A program made the position numbers and the translations under genes. From Thermohalobaculum sp963721105 (GTDB lineage Bacteria; Pseudomonadota; Alphaproteobacteria; Rhodobacterales; Rhodobacteraceae): 64,000 nt of DNA. Location of the stretch: contig CAVRHY010000017.1 in the NCBI GenBank assembly GCA_963721105.1, forward strand, positions 124,001 to 188,000, read 5' to 3'. Below, in pieces: positions 47,156 through 56,900 of the stretch; position 1 is the stretch's first letter, and each line of letters begins with the position of its first letter. Below the pieces are notes generated by a model that saw only the letters and a program-made list of their open reading frames with translations, was not told the origin of the DNA and ran no database searches.

Positions 47156-48664
47156 ATGACTATACCCGATCGCGGACCCGGAACCAAAGAGGGCGGTGCT
47201 CCGGCGCGGAACCCGCGGCGCGATTTCTTCACCATCTTTCCCTCGATCATGCTGCCGATGTTCCTGGCGGTGGTCGACCAGACCATCGTCGCGACGGCGC
47301 TGCCCGCCATCGCGGCCTCGCTGGGAGAGGTGCATCGGCTGTCATGGGTGGTCGTGGCGTATCTCGTGGCCACGACGATCGCCGCCCCCGTCTACGGCCG
47401 TCTCGGGGATGTTCTCGGCCGGCGCCGGCTGATCTTCGTCGCGCTGACGATCTTCATGGCCGCATCGGTCATCTGCGCGCTGTCGCAGAGCATCATCATG
47501 CTGGCGGCGGCCCGGGTCCTGCAAGGCGCTGGCGGTGGAGGCCTGATGACCCTCTCTCAGGCACTGGTCGGCGAGACCATCCCGCCGCGCGACCGGGCGC
47601 GCTACCAGGGCTACCTTGCGGCAGTCGCGGTGACGTCGAGCGCGTTCGGCCCAGTGGCCGGCGGCTTCCTGACCGAGCATTTCGGCTGGCAGTCGGTGTT
47701 CCTGGTCAACCTGCCGGTCGGCGCCCTCGCGGCGCTGCTGGCGCTGCGCCTGCCCCGCCGGGCCGGGACCGGCGAGGAGTTTCACTTCGACATGCTCGGG
47801 CTCGTTCTCTTCGCCGCTTTCATCGCGTCCTCGCTCGTGATGCTGGAGAACGCGCAGCCCGCCATGCGGGGAGACTGGTTGCTCCCGGCCTGCCTCCTTC
47901 TCGTCGCGCTAGCCACCGTCTTCCTTCTGGTCCGGCACGAGCGGCGCGCCCGCTCTCCGCTGTTCTCGATCCCGCTGATGAAGCACCCGGCAATCTGGCG
48001 CTGCGACGCGCTCGCGGCTTGCCACGGCGCGATGCTGGTGTCGCTGATCACCTTTCTGCCGCTCTACTACCGGATCGTTCACGGGACCTCCGCCGCCGAG
48101 ACGGGACTCCTCATGCTGCCGCTGACCGTGGGGATCGGCATAGGCTCGCTGACGACCGGGCGCATTGTCGGGCGGACCGGCAGGACGGCGATCTTCCCCT
48201 CGATCGGCGTGACCGTCGTGGGGATCGGACTACTCTGCGTGGCGCTCCTGTCGCCGAGGCTGAGCGCGAATCAGCTCTCCTGGACGTTCGGCCTGGTGTC
48301 CATCTTCATGGGTACCGTGATGGGGGTGGTGCAGCTGACTGTGCAACTCGCCGCCGGAAGCCGCCAGCTCGGCGCCGGAGCCGCCACGGTGCAGTTCTCG
48401 CGCTCTCTCGGCGCCGCCGTCGGCACGGCGATTGTCGGGAGCGTTCTGTTCTCGACGCTGACGATCGCGAGCCCGGAAGCCGGCGAGGCCTTTTCCCGAC
48501 TCCTTGCCGAAGGGCCGAGCGCATTGCAGGATGTGAGCGCGTCCCAGCACCAGGCGATCCAACTCGGGCTCGGTCAGGCGTTCCGCAATGCCTTCCTCTG
48601 CACCGCGCTTTTCGCGGGCATGGGAATGTACCTCACCTGGTCGCTGCCGATCCGGCGGGTCTAG
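47156..48664 (+). CDS. MFS drug exporter, DHA2 (14-span) family
   Basis: 502 residues. Motif D1 (FLAVVDQTIVATALPAIA), motif A (GRLGDVLGRRRL), motif C-like region (AVTSSAFGPVAGGFLTEHFGWQSVFLVNLPVG) and about 14 spans, as in EmrB/QacA-type proton antiporters. ATG 47156 is chosen because residues upstream in the frame are shadow. No linked membrane-fusion or TetR gene, so the substrate is unknown. Confidence 0.88.
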   Translation: MTIPDRGPGTKEGGAPARNPRRDFFTIFPSIMLPMFLAVVDQTIVATALPAIAASLGEVHRLSWVVVAYLVATTIAAPVYGRLGDVLGRRRLIFVALTIFMAASVICALSQSIIMLAAARVLQGAGGGGLMTLSQALVGETIPPRDRARYQGYLAAVAVTSSAFGPVAGGFLTEHFGWQSVFLVNLPVGALAALLALRLPRRAGTGEEFHFDMLGLVLFAAFIASSLVMLENAQPAMRGDWLLPACLLLVALATVFLLVRHERRARSPLFSIPLMKHPAIWRCDALAACHGAMLVSLITFLPLYYRIVHGTSAAETGLLMLPLTVGIGIGSLTTGRIVGRTGRTAIFPSIGVTVVGIGLLCVALLSPRLSANQLSWTFGLVSIFMGTVMGVVQLTVQLAAGSRQLGAGAATVQFSRSLGAAVGTAIVGSVLFSTLTIASPEAGEAFSRLLAEGPSALQDVSASQHQAIQLGLGQAFRNAFLCTALFAGMGMYLTWSLPIRRV

Positions 48665-48817
48665 GCCCGGGCGACCTTCCGCGGTCCGGGCGAATGCCGA
48701 TGAACGAGATCGCCCCGTGTTTCCAGAGCCGCGGGGGGCGAAACTGCATGCTTGCCATGCGTGCGGATCGGGCCTTGAACTGTCCGTTCGTGCAGTCATC
48801 GCCTGAGGGGCAGAAAC

Positions 48818-50843
48818 ATGAGCGTGATCGAGTATGCGGTCGCCGAGCGCTGCCGCTTCGCCGATGGCATGACGTTCGGAAGCGTCGGATGCTACGAGCG
48901 GCTGACGGGGCGCGCGACCTTCGCCGCCGATCCGCGCGGCGAGGCGCAGCAGGCGGTCGTGGACATCGCGCTTGCGCCGGTCGACGCGGAATGGGCTGGT
49001 GCGGTTCGAGGCGGATTTCTGCATTCTGCGCCCCGTTGATCCCCAGCGGGGCAATGGCCGGATCTTCTTCGACTACGGCAACCGCGGTAACAAGCGCGCA
49101 TTGCAGTTCTTCAACGACGCGCTTCCGTCGAACGACCCGCGCACGGCCGAGCATGCGGGCAATGGGTTCCTGATGCGGCGCGGCTACACGATCGTGTGGC
49201 TCGGCTGGCAGGGCGACCTGCTGCCGGGCGACGGCCGGATGCTGCTGGACGTGCCGGTGGCGACGGAGGACGGGCGGACCATCACCGGGCCGGCCCGTGC
49301 CGAGTTCATCGCCGTCGAGCCCGGCGCGACCGTCTTTCCGCTCAGTTCGCTCGCCTCGACAAGGGCGCATCCGGCGGCTTCGCTCGATACGCGGCACGCG
49401 CGGCTGACCCGTCGGCGCTACGCATCGAGCCCGCGCGAGGAGATCCCGCCGCAGGACTGGGCCTTCGCCCGGGTCGAGCGGGGCGGCGGCGTCGACAATC
49501 AGGGCGCAGAGAGCGGGGTCGTCCCCTCCGACAGCCATGTCCATCTGCCGGGTGGCTTCACGCCGGGCTGGATCCACGAGTTGGTCTACGAGGCGCGGGA
49601 CCCGCGAGTCCTCGGGCTCGGCCATGTCGCCGTGCGGGACTTCGTGAGCTTCCTGCGGCATGACGAGGCGACCGCCCGTGGCGAGCCGAACCCGCTGCGC
49701 GAGGGTGGCCGGCGCATCGAGAAGGCCTATGCCTGGGGACGGTCCCAGACCGGGCGCTGCATCCGCGATTTCCTGCATCTCGGGTTCAATGCCGACGAGC
49801 AGGGCCGGCGCGTCTTCGACGGTGTCCTGCCGCATGTGGCGGGCGCCGGAAAGATGTGGATGAACCACCGTTTCGCCAATCTCGGCCTTCTCCCGGGGCA
49901 GGAGCACGAAAACCATTTCTCGCCGGCCGACCGGTTCCCGTTCTCGTATGCCGTCTCGACGGATCACATCACCGGGCGGCGGGACGGGATATTGAAGCGG
50001 CCGGAGACAGATCCGAAGGTGATTCACACGGATTCCGCCTCCGAGTACTGGCATCGGCGGGCGTCGCTCGTCCTGACCGACACGCGAGGCGACGATCTCG
50101 ACCTGCCCGAGAATGTCCGCGTCTACACATGGGCGAGCTCCCAGCATTTCGCGGCTCCGCTCATGGGCAGGCCGATGCAGGGGCAGGCGCAGACATACGC
50201 CAATGTCGTTGCCACCTCGATGTTCTTCCGCGCCTGCCTGGACAATCTGGACGCCTGGGCATCGGACGGCACGCCGCCGCCGGACAGCCGGCATCCGCGA
50301 CGGAGCGACGGCACGCTGGTCGGCGCAAGCGATTGGCGCCGCGCGTTTCCTGCCATCCCCGGGGTCGCCTTGCCGCGCGGGCCGAGCCGGCTGGAGGCGC
50401 TGGACTTCGGTCCGGAGATCGACCGGGGCCGGATCAACAAGGAGCCGCCCGAGGTCGTCCCGGGCGACGAGTACGCCGTGCTGGTGCCCGCGGTCGACGC
50501 GGACGGGAACGAGGTTGCGGGCGTCCGGGCACCGATGGTGCAGGCGCCGCTGGGGACTTATGCCGGCTGGAGCCTGCGCCGACGCGGCAACGCGCACGGC
50601 GCCATGGTGGGCATCACCGGCAGCTATATCCCGCTGCCGGAGAGCGAGGAGGAGCGGGCGCAGACGGGTGACCCCCGGCGCTCGATCCTCGACCGCTACG
50701 GTGATCGCGCGGGCTATGTCGCGGCGATCCGGTCAGCGGCCGAGGCGCTGGTCGCCGAGAGGCTGATGCTGGAGGAAGACGTCGAGCGCTGCATCGCCGA
50801 GGCCGCGGACTGGGGGCGCCCTCGGCACGATGTCCGGCTTTAG
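48818..50843 (+). pseudogene. Alpha/beta-hydrolase-domain protein, one frameshift
   Basis: Starts MSVIEYAVAERCRFADG at 48818, slips frame near 48997, then continues FEADFCILRPVDPQRGNGRIFFDYGNRGNK and the rest to 50843; joined length about 675 residues. Features of the large alpha/beta hydrolase family (PF20091 type): GYTIVWLGWQGDL, the AYAWGRSQTGRCIRDFLHLGFN nucleophile-elbow-like region and HVAGAGKMWMNHRF. Esterase activity is likely, substrate unknown. Alone between the exporter and the GntR gene. Confidence 0.75.
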
Positions 50844-51018
50844 CGGAAGGCCCGCTCTAGACGCTCGAACATGTGCGCGGTGTTCACCTCGATGATTCAC
50901 GGAGGGAACGCCTCGGGGCGGCAATGCGGCAAAACGGCCCGGATGCCGCGTCGGCCCGGCCGGGCGCCGATTGCGATTGAGGTGAGGCCTGAGCACGGCA
51001 TCAGTGCCGGGGTGACGA

Positions 51019-51795
51019 TCAGTTTGCGGCGTCGCTCGGCGTGTCGCGCGCGGTCGTCCGGCGCTCGATTTCCTCGAAGCGCTGGTCAACGACATGCGCC
51101 GCGGCGGCGACGTGCGCCTCGGCTGCCTGGCGCGCCGCAGCGGGATCGCGCCGGCGGACGGCCTCGACAATGGCGTCGATCTCGCGCCGCGTCTCGGCCA
51201 GGCGGCCGGGCAGGGACATCGAGATGCGGCGGAGTTGGACGACGCGGTTGTTGAGCTGCGTGAACATCTGTCGGACCACGCGGTTTCCGCAGCCCTCGAG
51301 CACGCAGGCATAGAAGGCGTTCTTGGCGTCGAGCAGCGCCTGCGGCGGGTCGCCCGCGTCCAGCTCGCCCAGCCGGGCAGCCAGCCGGAACAGCGCCTCG
51401 CGCGTCGCCTCGCTGGCGCGCTCGGTGAACTCGGCGAAGGCCAGCCCCTCGAGCACGGCGCGCACCCTGTAGAGATCGCGCGCCGCCTGCCGGTCGATCC
51501 GCGAGACCGTCAGGCCGCGATGCGGCACCAGAGTGACCAACTCCTCGGCGGCCAGCTTCTGCACGGCCTCGCGAACCAGGCTGCGGCTGACCTGGAACAT
51601 CTCGCAGAGCTCGCGCTCCTTCAGGTGCCGCCCGGGCACCAGCCGGCCGTCGAGGATTGCGTCGCGGATGGCAGCGACAAGCCGGCTGCTGAGGGTCACG
51701 CCCTCGCGGTTGATGACGAAGCTGCCGTCGTCCGTCCCGAGGATGTCGCGCTCGGCGTTCTGGTCGGCCGCAGGGACGCTCTCGGGGTCTGTCAT
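51019..51795 (-). CDS. GntR-family regulator (FCD domain)
   Basis: 258 residues from ATG 51795 with GGAGAAG upstream; the frame is open further but without a start signal. Winged helix (SSRLVAAIRDAILDGRLVPGRHLKERELCEMFQVSRSLVREAVQKL) and an FCD domain with NAFYACVLEGCGNRVV and HVAAAAHVVDQR histidines. Divergent from the lactonase-like stub. Its targets could be that gene, the tct operon, or the hydrolase upstream. Confidence 0.85.
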   Translation of the reverse strand: MTDPESVPAADQNAERDILGTDDGSFVINREGVTLSSRLVAAIRDAILDGRLVPGRHLKERELCEMFQVSRSLVREAVQKLAAEELVTLVPHRGLTVSRIDRQAARDLYRVRAVLEGLAFAEFTERASEATREALFRLAARLGELDAGDPPQALLDAKNAFYACVLEGCGNRVVRQMFTQLNNRVVQLRRISMSLPGRLAETRREIDAIVEAVRRRDPAAARQAAEAHVAAAAHVVDQRFEEIERRTTARDTPSDAAN

Positions 51796-51920
51796 GCGCT
51801 TCTCCGCAATCACGATCTGGGTTTCGTCGGACGATTGGTCACGCCTGCGCCACGCCTGCGCCTGCCGGCGGTAGACGGAACGACGACGCGACGATCGCTC
51901 GCCGAACGGAAGGGCCGACA

Positions 51921-52172
51921 ATGCCAGAAGAACCCGCCGACACCTATGATCTCTATGCGATCCGCTACACGACGCGGCAGGCACGCCGACGCGATCATTT
52001 CATCGGCGGCGACCCGCATGACGGGCCGATGCCGATCGGCTGCTTCGTGTGGATCGCCGTCGGGCGCGAGCGGATCTCCGCCATCGATACCGGCTTCACG
52101 CGCGAGGTCGCCGATCGGCGCGGGTGCGACTGGATGGGCTGCCGCGCCTCCGGCGTCGCCACGACGATCAGT
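51921..52172 (+). pseudogene. N-terminal stub of an AHL-lactonase-like metallo-beta-lactamase
   Basis: YDLYAIRYTTRQARRRDHFIGGDPHDGPMPIGCFVW and AIDTGF match the start of the AttM/AiiA-like N-acylhomoserine lactonase family. The protein should continue to the HxHxDH zinc motif about residue 100, but homology stops near 52172. The frame then runs antisense into tctA, so the zinc site and the rest are missing. A deletion is likely. Confidence 0.6.
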
Positions 52173-52238
52173 GCAGTAGGGGGGAAATGTCGAACTCATC
52201 CCCGGCACGGCCAGGGTACGGCGACGCGTCGAACTCTG

Positions 52239-53741
52239 TCAGCCGGCTGGCGTCTGCCCTCGGCGCGAGAGAAGGGCAATCACGAGCGGCAGCAGCCAGA
52301 CGGCGATCGTCACGATGCCCAGCCCGGCGGCGATCGGGCGCTCGAAGAACGCGAGCATGTTTCCGTTTGCCTTGATCATCGAGGTGATGAAGTTCTGCTC
52401 GAGCATCGGGCCTAGCACCAGCCCCAGGATCGTGGGCGCGACCGGATAGCCGTTTTCCTCCATCAGGAAGCCCACGACGCCCAGCGCCAGCATGATGCCG
52501 ATGCCGAAGACCGTGTTGTTGATGGCGAAAGAGCCGACGACGCAGAACATCAGGATGATCGGCATCAGCACGTTCAGGGGCACCCGCAGCACCTGCTTGG
52601 CGACCTTGATGAGCGTCCAGCCGAGGGGCAGCATGATCAGGTTTGCCAGGAAGAAGACGATGAAGACCGCGTAGATCAGCTCCGGCGTGTGGATGAAGAT
52701 CGTCGGCCCGGGATTCATCCCCTTGACGTAGAGAACCCCGACGACGATCGCCGTGATGGAGTCCCCCGGAATTCCGAAGACGAGGGCAGGGATCCACGCG
52801 CCGCTGACGGCGCCGTTGTTCGCGGCGCCGGCCTCGACGATCCCCTCGACATGGCCCGTGCCGAATTTCTCGGGCTCGCGGGAAAATTTCTTGCTGACCG
52901 CGTAGGCGATCCATGCCGCGATGTCGGCGCCCGCCCCGGGCAGCGCGCCGATCACCGTGCCCAGCACGCTGCCGCGCAGGAGCTGCACGGGATAGCGCTT
53001 CAGGTTCTGCCACTGGCCCTTGAAGATGCCGTGCATGGCCCCGGCCGGCGGACCGGCGGTCCGGCGCGTCGCCGCCATCGAGCGCAGCACCTCCGAGACC
53101 GCGAACAGCCCGATCATCGCCGGGATGAAGCTGACGCCTCCCATCAGCTCGACGCTGCCCATCGTGAACCGCGGCTGGCCGGCCGGGTTGTCCAGCCCGA
53201 TGGTCCCCAGGAACAGCCCGATCAGCAGGGCGATCAGCCCCTTGGGCACCGAGCCCGGCGAGATGAAGACGGCGCAGCTGAGGCCGAGGCAGACCAGCCA
53301 GAAGTACTCGAACGAGCTGAACTTGAGCGCCACCTCGGCCAGCGCGGGCGCCGCGGTGACGAGCACGACGGTGCCGAACAGCCCGCCGATGCACGAAAAG
53401 ACCAGCCCGGCGCCCAGCGCGACCTCGGCCTTGCCCTTGCGGGTCATCGCGTACGCCTCGTCGGCATAGGCGGCGGATGCCGGCGTTCCGGGAATGCGCA
53501 GCAGGCAGCCGGGGATGTCGCCGGCGAAGATCGCCATCGCGGTCGCGGTGACGATCGCCGAGATGGCCGGAACCGGCTCCATGAAGAAGGTGACGGGCAC
53601 CAGCAGCGCCGTCGCCATGGTCGCCGTCAGCCCCGGGATCGCCCCGACGAACAGCCCGAACGCCGCCGACGCAATGATGACGACCAGCACATAGGGGTCG
53701 AAGACCAGGCCGAAGGCGGCCGAGATGGTGTCCATGTTCAC
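52239..53741 (-). CDS. tctA: Tripartite tricarboxylate transporter large permease (TctA)
   Basis: 500 residues, about 12 spans. Family hallmarks: GLFVGAIPGLTATMATALLVPVTF, FAGDIPGCLLRIPGTPASA and the second GALPGAGADIAAWIAYAVSKKFS block. Start GTG 53741 overlaps the TctB stop (GTGA), so it is translationally coupled; ATG 53735 is the alternative. Imports carboxylates bound by TctC. Confidence 0.93.
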   Translation of the reverse strand: MNMDTISAAFGLVFDPYVLVVIIASAAFGLFVGAIPGLTATMATALLVPVTFFMEPVPAISAIVTATAMAIFAGDIPGCLLRIPGTPASAAYADEAYAMTRKGKAEVALGAGLVFSCIGGLFGTVVLVTAAPALAEVALKFSSFEYFWLVCLGLSCAVFISPGSVPKGLIALLIGLFLGTIGLDNPAGQPRFTMGSVELMGGVSFIPAMIGLFAVSEVLRSMAATRRTAGPPAGAMHGIFKGQWQNLKRYPVQLLRGSVLGTVIGALPGAGADIAAWIAYAVSKKFSREPEKFGTGHVEGIVEAGAANNGAVSGAWIPALVFGIPGDSITAIVVGVLYVKGMNPGPTIFIHTPELIYAVFIVFFLANLIMLPLGWTLIKVAKQVLRVPLNVLMPIILMFCVVGSFAINNTVFGIGIMLALGVVGFLMEENGYPVAPTILGLVLGPMLEQNFITSMIKANGNMLAFFERPIAAGLGIVTIAVWLLPLVIALLSRRGQTPAG

Positions 53742-54211
53742 CAGAGGAACGAGAAAAGATCGCTACGCGGCAGCGGGACGCGCATGAGGACGCCGAACGC
53801 CTGCTGGATCACCAAGGTGGCGATCAGGGCGATGACGATCGCGTAGACCGGCCGGACCCGCATCGCGAGGAACAGGGTGACGAGCACCAGGAACGAGCTG
53901 AGCGTGAAGCCGAGCCGATCGGAGAACGCGATGTAGAGCACGACCAGCAGGATCGTCAGGAGCATCCTGAGCATGGCGACCCGCGACCGGCCCCAGTCGG
54001 AGGCGGCAAAGCCGGGCAGGGCCTGCCAGTCGACGATCCCCCGCACGATCAGCACCAGCGCGACAATGGCAAAGCCCGCACCGATCAGCAGGGGGAAGGT
54101 CGACGCCCCGTAGGGTTGCCCCGGCATGGCCGGGAACTGCCACGACATCGCCATCAGGGCGAGGCCGAAGGCGAGGAACAGCGCGCCCGCGATCGCGTCG
54201 TTGATCCTCAC
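53738..54211 (-). CDS. tctB: Tripartite tricarboxylate transporter small permease (TctB)
   Basis: 157 residues with four spans from GTG 54211: AIAGALFLAFGLALMAMSWQFP, the STFPLLIGAGFAIVALVLIV segment, and two late spans. Family size and topology fit TctB. Thirty bases after tctC and overlapping tctA. Confidence 0.88.
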   Translation of the reverse strand: MRINDAIAGALFLAFGLALMAMSWQFPAMPGQPYGASTFPLLIGAGFAIVALVLIVRGIVDWQALPGFAASDWGRSRVAMLRMLLTILLVVLYIAFSDRLGFTLSSFLVLVTLFLAMRVRPVYAIVIALIATLVIQQAFGVLMRVPLPRSDLFSFLW

Positions 54212-54241
54212 CGTCGCCCCCGCCCGTTGTCGATTGCCCGG

Positions 54242-55228
54242 TTACTTCTGCACCAGGCCCGCTTCGGTCATGACCTTGCCGAGGTCCTCGTCGGCCCCGC
54301 CGATATAGGTCGTGGCCTCCTCGGCCGGCTTCCACACCAGGCCAAAGCCGCGCTCCTTCATGAAGCCCTGGTAGTCGCTGCTGTTGTAGGCCTTCTCGAC
54401 GGCAGCGACGAGCTTCTGCTTGACGTCGTCGGGCAGCCCCTTCGGTCCGGCCAGAGCACGCCACGCGGCAATGGTCCAGTCGGAGCCGGTCGCCTCCTTC
54501 AGCGTCGGCACGTCCGGGAACAGGCCCAGGCGCTCGGACCCCATGTTGGCGAGCGGCCGCACCTTGCCGGCCTCGATCAGCGCCCGGCCCTCGGCCAGCG
54601 ACGCGGTAACAATGTCGACGCCGCCTGCCACCATGTCGGTCAGGCCCGGCGCGGCGCCCTGGCTGGGCACCCACGTCACCTTGTTCGGATCGACGCCCTC
54701 GGAGAGCAGCCAGCCGGCGAGCCCGAGGTGCCAGATGCCGCCCTGGCCGGTGCCGGATGCCTTGAAGGTGCCCGCCGGCTTGTCCTTGATCGCCTGAAGG
54801 AGCTGGTCGAGCGTCTGGTACTCGGAATCGGCCGAGACCATCACGCCGCCCGGGTCGGCATTCACCAGCGCCAGGATGTCGTAGTTGTTGTAGTCCAACT
54901 CCGTCAGGCCCTGGTGGTGCATCATCGCGATCTCGACCGTGATGACGCCCAGCGTGTAGCCGTCCGGCTTCGCGTTCGCGATCGCCGAGTGACCGACGAC
55001 GCCCGAGCCGCCCGTGCGGTTGACGACGTTGACCGGCTGGCCGAGCTCCTTCTCGAGAAGGCTGGCGAAGATGCGGCCGACGGCGTCGGTGCCGCCACCG
55101 GCGCCCCATGGCACGATCAGCTCGATCGGGCGCTCGGGATAATCCGCCGCCCAGGCGGCGGGCGCGCCGAACACGCCGGTCGCCGCCAGGGTCAGGGCGG
55201 CCAGCGTCGTGAAAGTTCTCCTGATCAT
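54242..55228 (-). CDS. tctC: Tripartite tricarboxylate transporter binding protein (TctC/Bug family)
   Basis: 328 residues: signal peptide (RTFTTLAALTLAATGVFG, cleavage after AWA), then the Bug fold with YPERPIELIVPWGAGGGTDAVGR, the NRTGGSGVVGHSAIANAKPDGYTLG ligand loops, and YNSSDYQGFMKERGF near the end. GAAGGGAGGAAC precedes ATG 55228. IS256 copy B lies 189 bases upstream and could separate the operon from distal promoter elements. Confidence 0.92.
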   Translation of the reverse strand: MIRRTFTTLAALTLAATGVFGAPAAWAADYPERPIELIVPWGAGGGTDAVGRIFASLLEKELGQPVNVVNRTGGSGVVGHSAIANAKPDGYTLGVITVEIAMMHHQGLTELDYNNYDILALVNADPGGVMVSADSEYQTLDQLLQAIKDKPAGTFKASGTGQGGIWHLGLAGWLLSEGVDPNKVTWVPSQGAAPGLTDMVAGGVDIVTASLAEGRALIEAGKVRPLANMGSERLGLFPDVPTLKEATGSDWTIAAWRALAGPKGLPDDVKQKLVAAVEKAYNSSDYQGFMKERGFGLVWKPAEEATTYIGGADEDLGKVMTEAGLVQK

Positions 55229-55474
55229 TTGTTCCTCCCTTCAGGCGCGTTGAGCGCCGCTTTTTGTGTCCTCGACCCTACGCATACGAGCCGCGGGGTC
55301 ACAAGATGGGATCGTGCAGAGATCAGCAGGGCGTTGAGGGCGACGGGCCGCGGTGGGGATCGAGCGAGGTTCCGATGCGGGGGAGGCGGGGAGACCGGCC
55401 GCCTACCCGGTCTGGTCGGCACTGTCAGGAATTTCGTGTGCGGCCGGGGATAGTGGGAAGGAAGGAGAACCCCC

Positions 55475-56730
55475 ATGGCCCGAGCAAGGCTGCTCGAATC
55501 TCTGACGACCTGCTGGACCAGTTGCTGGCCGGCGCCGATGCGAAGACGGCTTTCGATGCCAACGGCCTGCTCGACGAGCTGAAGAAGGCCCTCGCCGAGC
55601 GGGCGCTGAACACCGAGATGGACCATCACCTGGCGACCGGCGAGGCCGGCAACACGCGCAACGGCTACGGCCGGAAGACGGTGACGACGGACACGGGCAA
55701 GCTCGAGCTGGAGATCCCGCGGGACCGGCAGTCCAGCTTCGACCCGCAGCTGATCGCCAGGTATCAGCGCCGCTTCCCCGGCTTCGACGAGAAGATCGTC
55801 TCGATGTACGCGCGCGGCATGAGCGTGCGCGAGATCGCCGGGCATCTGCGCGATCTCTATGGCATCGACGCCTCGCCCGACCTGATCAGCGCGATCACCG
55901 ACGCGGTGCTGGACGAGGTGGCCGCTGTGGCAGACCCGCCCCCTCGAGCCGGTCTACCCGCTCGTCTTCTTCGATGCCCTGCGCGTCAAGATCCGCGACG
56001 AGGGGCTGGTCAGGAGTGAGCCACCGAGGCGCCACCGGTTCGAGCCCGGTGGCGAACGGCCGTGCACATCGCCCTCGGCGTCCGCGCCGATGGCACAAAG
56101 GAGGTTCTCGGGCTCTGGCTCGAGCAGAACGAGGGCGCGAAGTTCTGGCTCCGGGTCATGAACGAACTCCGCAACCGGGGCGTCGAGGACGTGCTGCTCG
56201 CCGTCGTCGACGGGCTGAAGGGCTTCCCCGAGGCGATCCTGGCCGTCTTTCCCGAGGCGACGGTCCAGACCTGCATCGTCCACCTGCTGCGCCACAGCCT
56301 CGACTTCGTCTCCTACAAGGACCGCAAGGCGGTGGCGACGGCGCTGAAGGACATCTACCGCGCCATCGACGCCGAGGCCGGAGCGGCCGCCCTGGGCGCC
56401 TTCGAGGAGGGCGACTGGGGCCGGCGCTACCCGGCGATCGGCCAGAGCTGGCGCCGGGCGTGGCCCGAGGTCATTCCGTTCTATGCCTTCGCCGGCGACG
56501 TCCGCCGGATCCTCTACACCACCAATGCCATCGAGGCGCTGAACTCGAAGCTCCGGCGGGCGGTCCGCGCCAGGGGCCATTTCCCGACGGACGAGGCCGC
56601 CATGAAGCTGCTCTTTCTCGTCTTGAACCGCGTCGAGAAAGAGTGGACCATGCCGCCGCGCGAGTGGTGCATGGCCAAGGCCCAGTTCGCCGTCCTCTTC
56701 GGCGAGCGCTTCACACAGGCCATGGCCTGA
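55475..56730 (+). pseudogene. IS256 transposase, frameshifted, with hairpin insert
   Basis: Same protein as in copy A. From ATG 55475 a one-base loss shifts the frame within the first codons, one extra base near 55925 (GAGGTGGCCGCTG) breaks it again, and the hairpin insert at 56031 changes it once more. The C-terminal 222 residues (VHIALGVRADGTKEV to FTQAMA) are intact. Not translatable as a whole without recoding. Confidence 0.85.
56031..56053 (+). repeat. Hairpin inside IS256 transposase (copy B)
   Basis: Identical to the copy A hairpin: arms GCCACCGG/CCGGTGGC, loop TTCGAGC. The surrounding insert is also identical in the two copies. Confidence 0.7.
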
Positions 56731-56900
56731 CGATGTTCACCGCACGGCCGCACACGAAATTCCCGACAGTCCCGTCTGGTCTCACGCATAAGACGTTGGT
56801 CAACCTGCTGTAAACGTTGATATTCCGAAATGCTGCCCAAGTATATTCGTGATGTGCTCACGCCCCATCGGCCGGACTGCCGCCGCCTGTCGGGGCCGGG

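Larger units (their letters stand above)
55418..56773 (+). mobile_element. IS256-family element, copy B
   Basis: Ends GGCACTGTCAGG (55418) and the complement of GGGACTGTCGGG (56773), flanked by the perfect 8-base duplication GTCTGGTC (55410-55417 and 56774-56781). Nearly identical to copy A without the IS5 insert. A genuine, fairly recent transposition. Confidence 0.93.

Noticed and set aside
27114..56773. A composite transposon bounded by the two IS256 copies
   Set aside because: Copy B has its own target duplication, copy A has none, and the outer flanks do not match, so the 25-kb interval was not moved as a unit.
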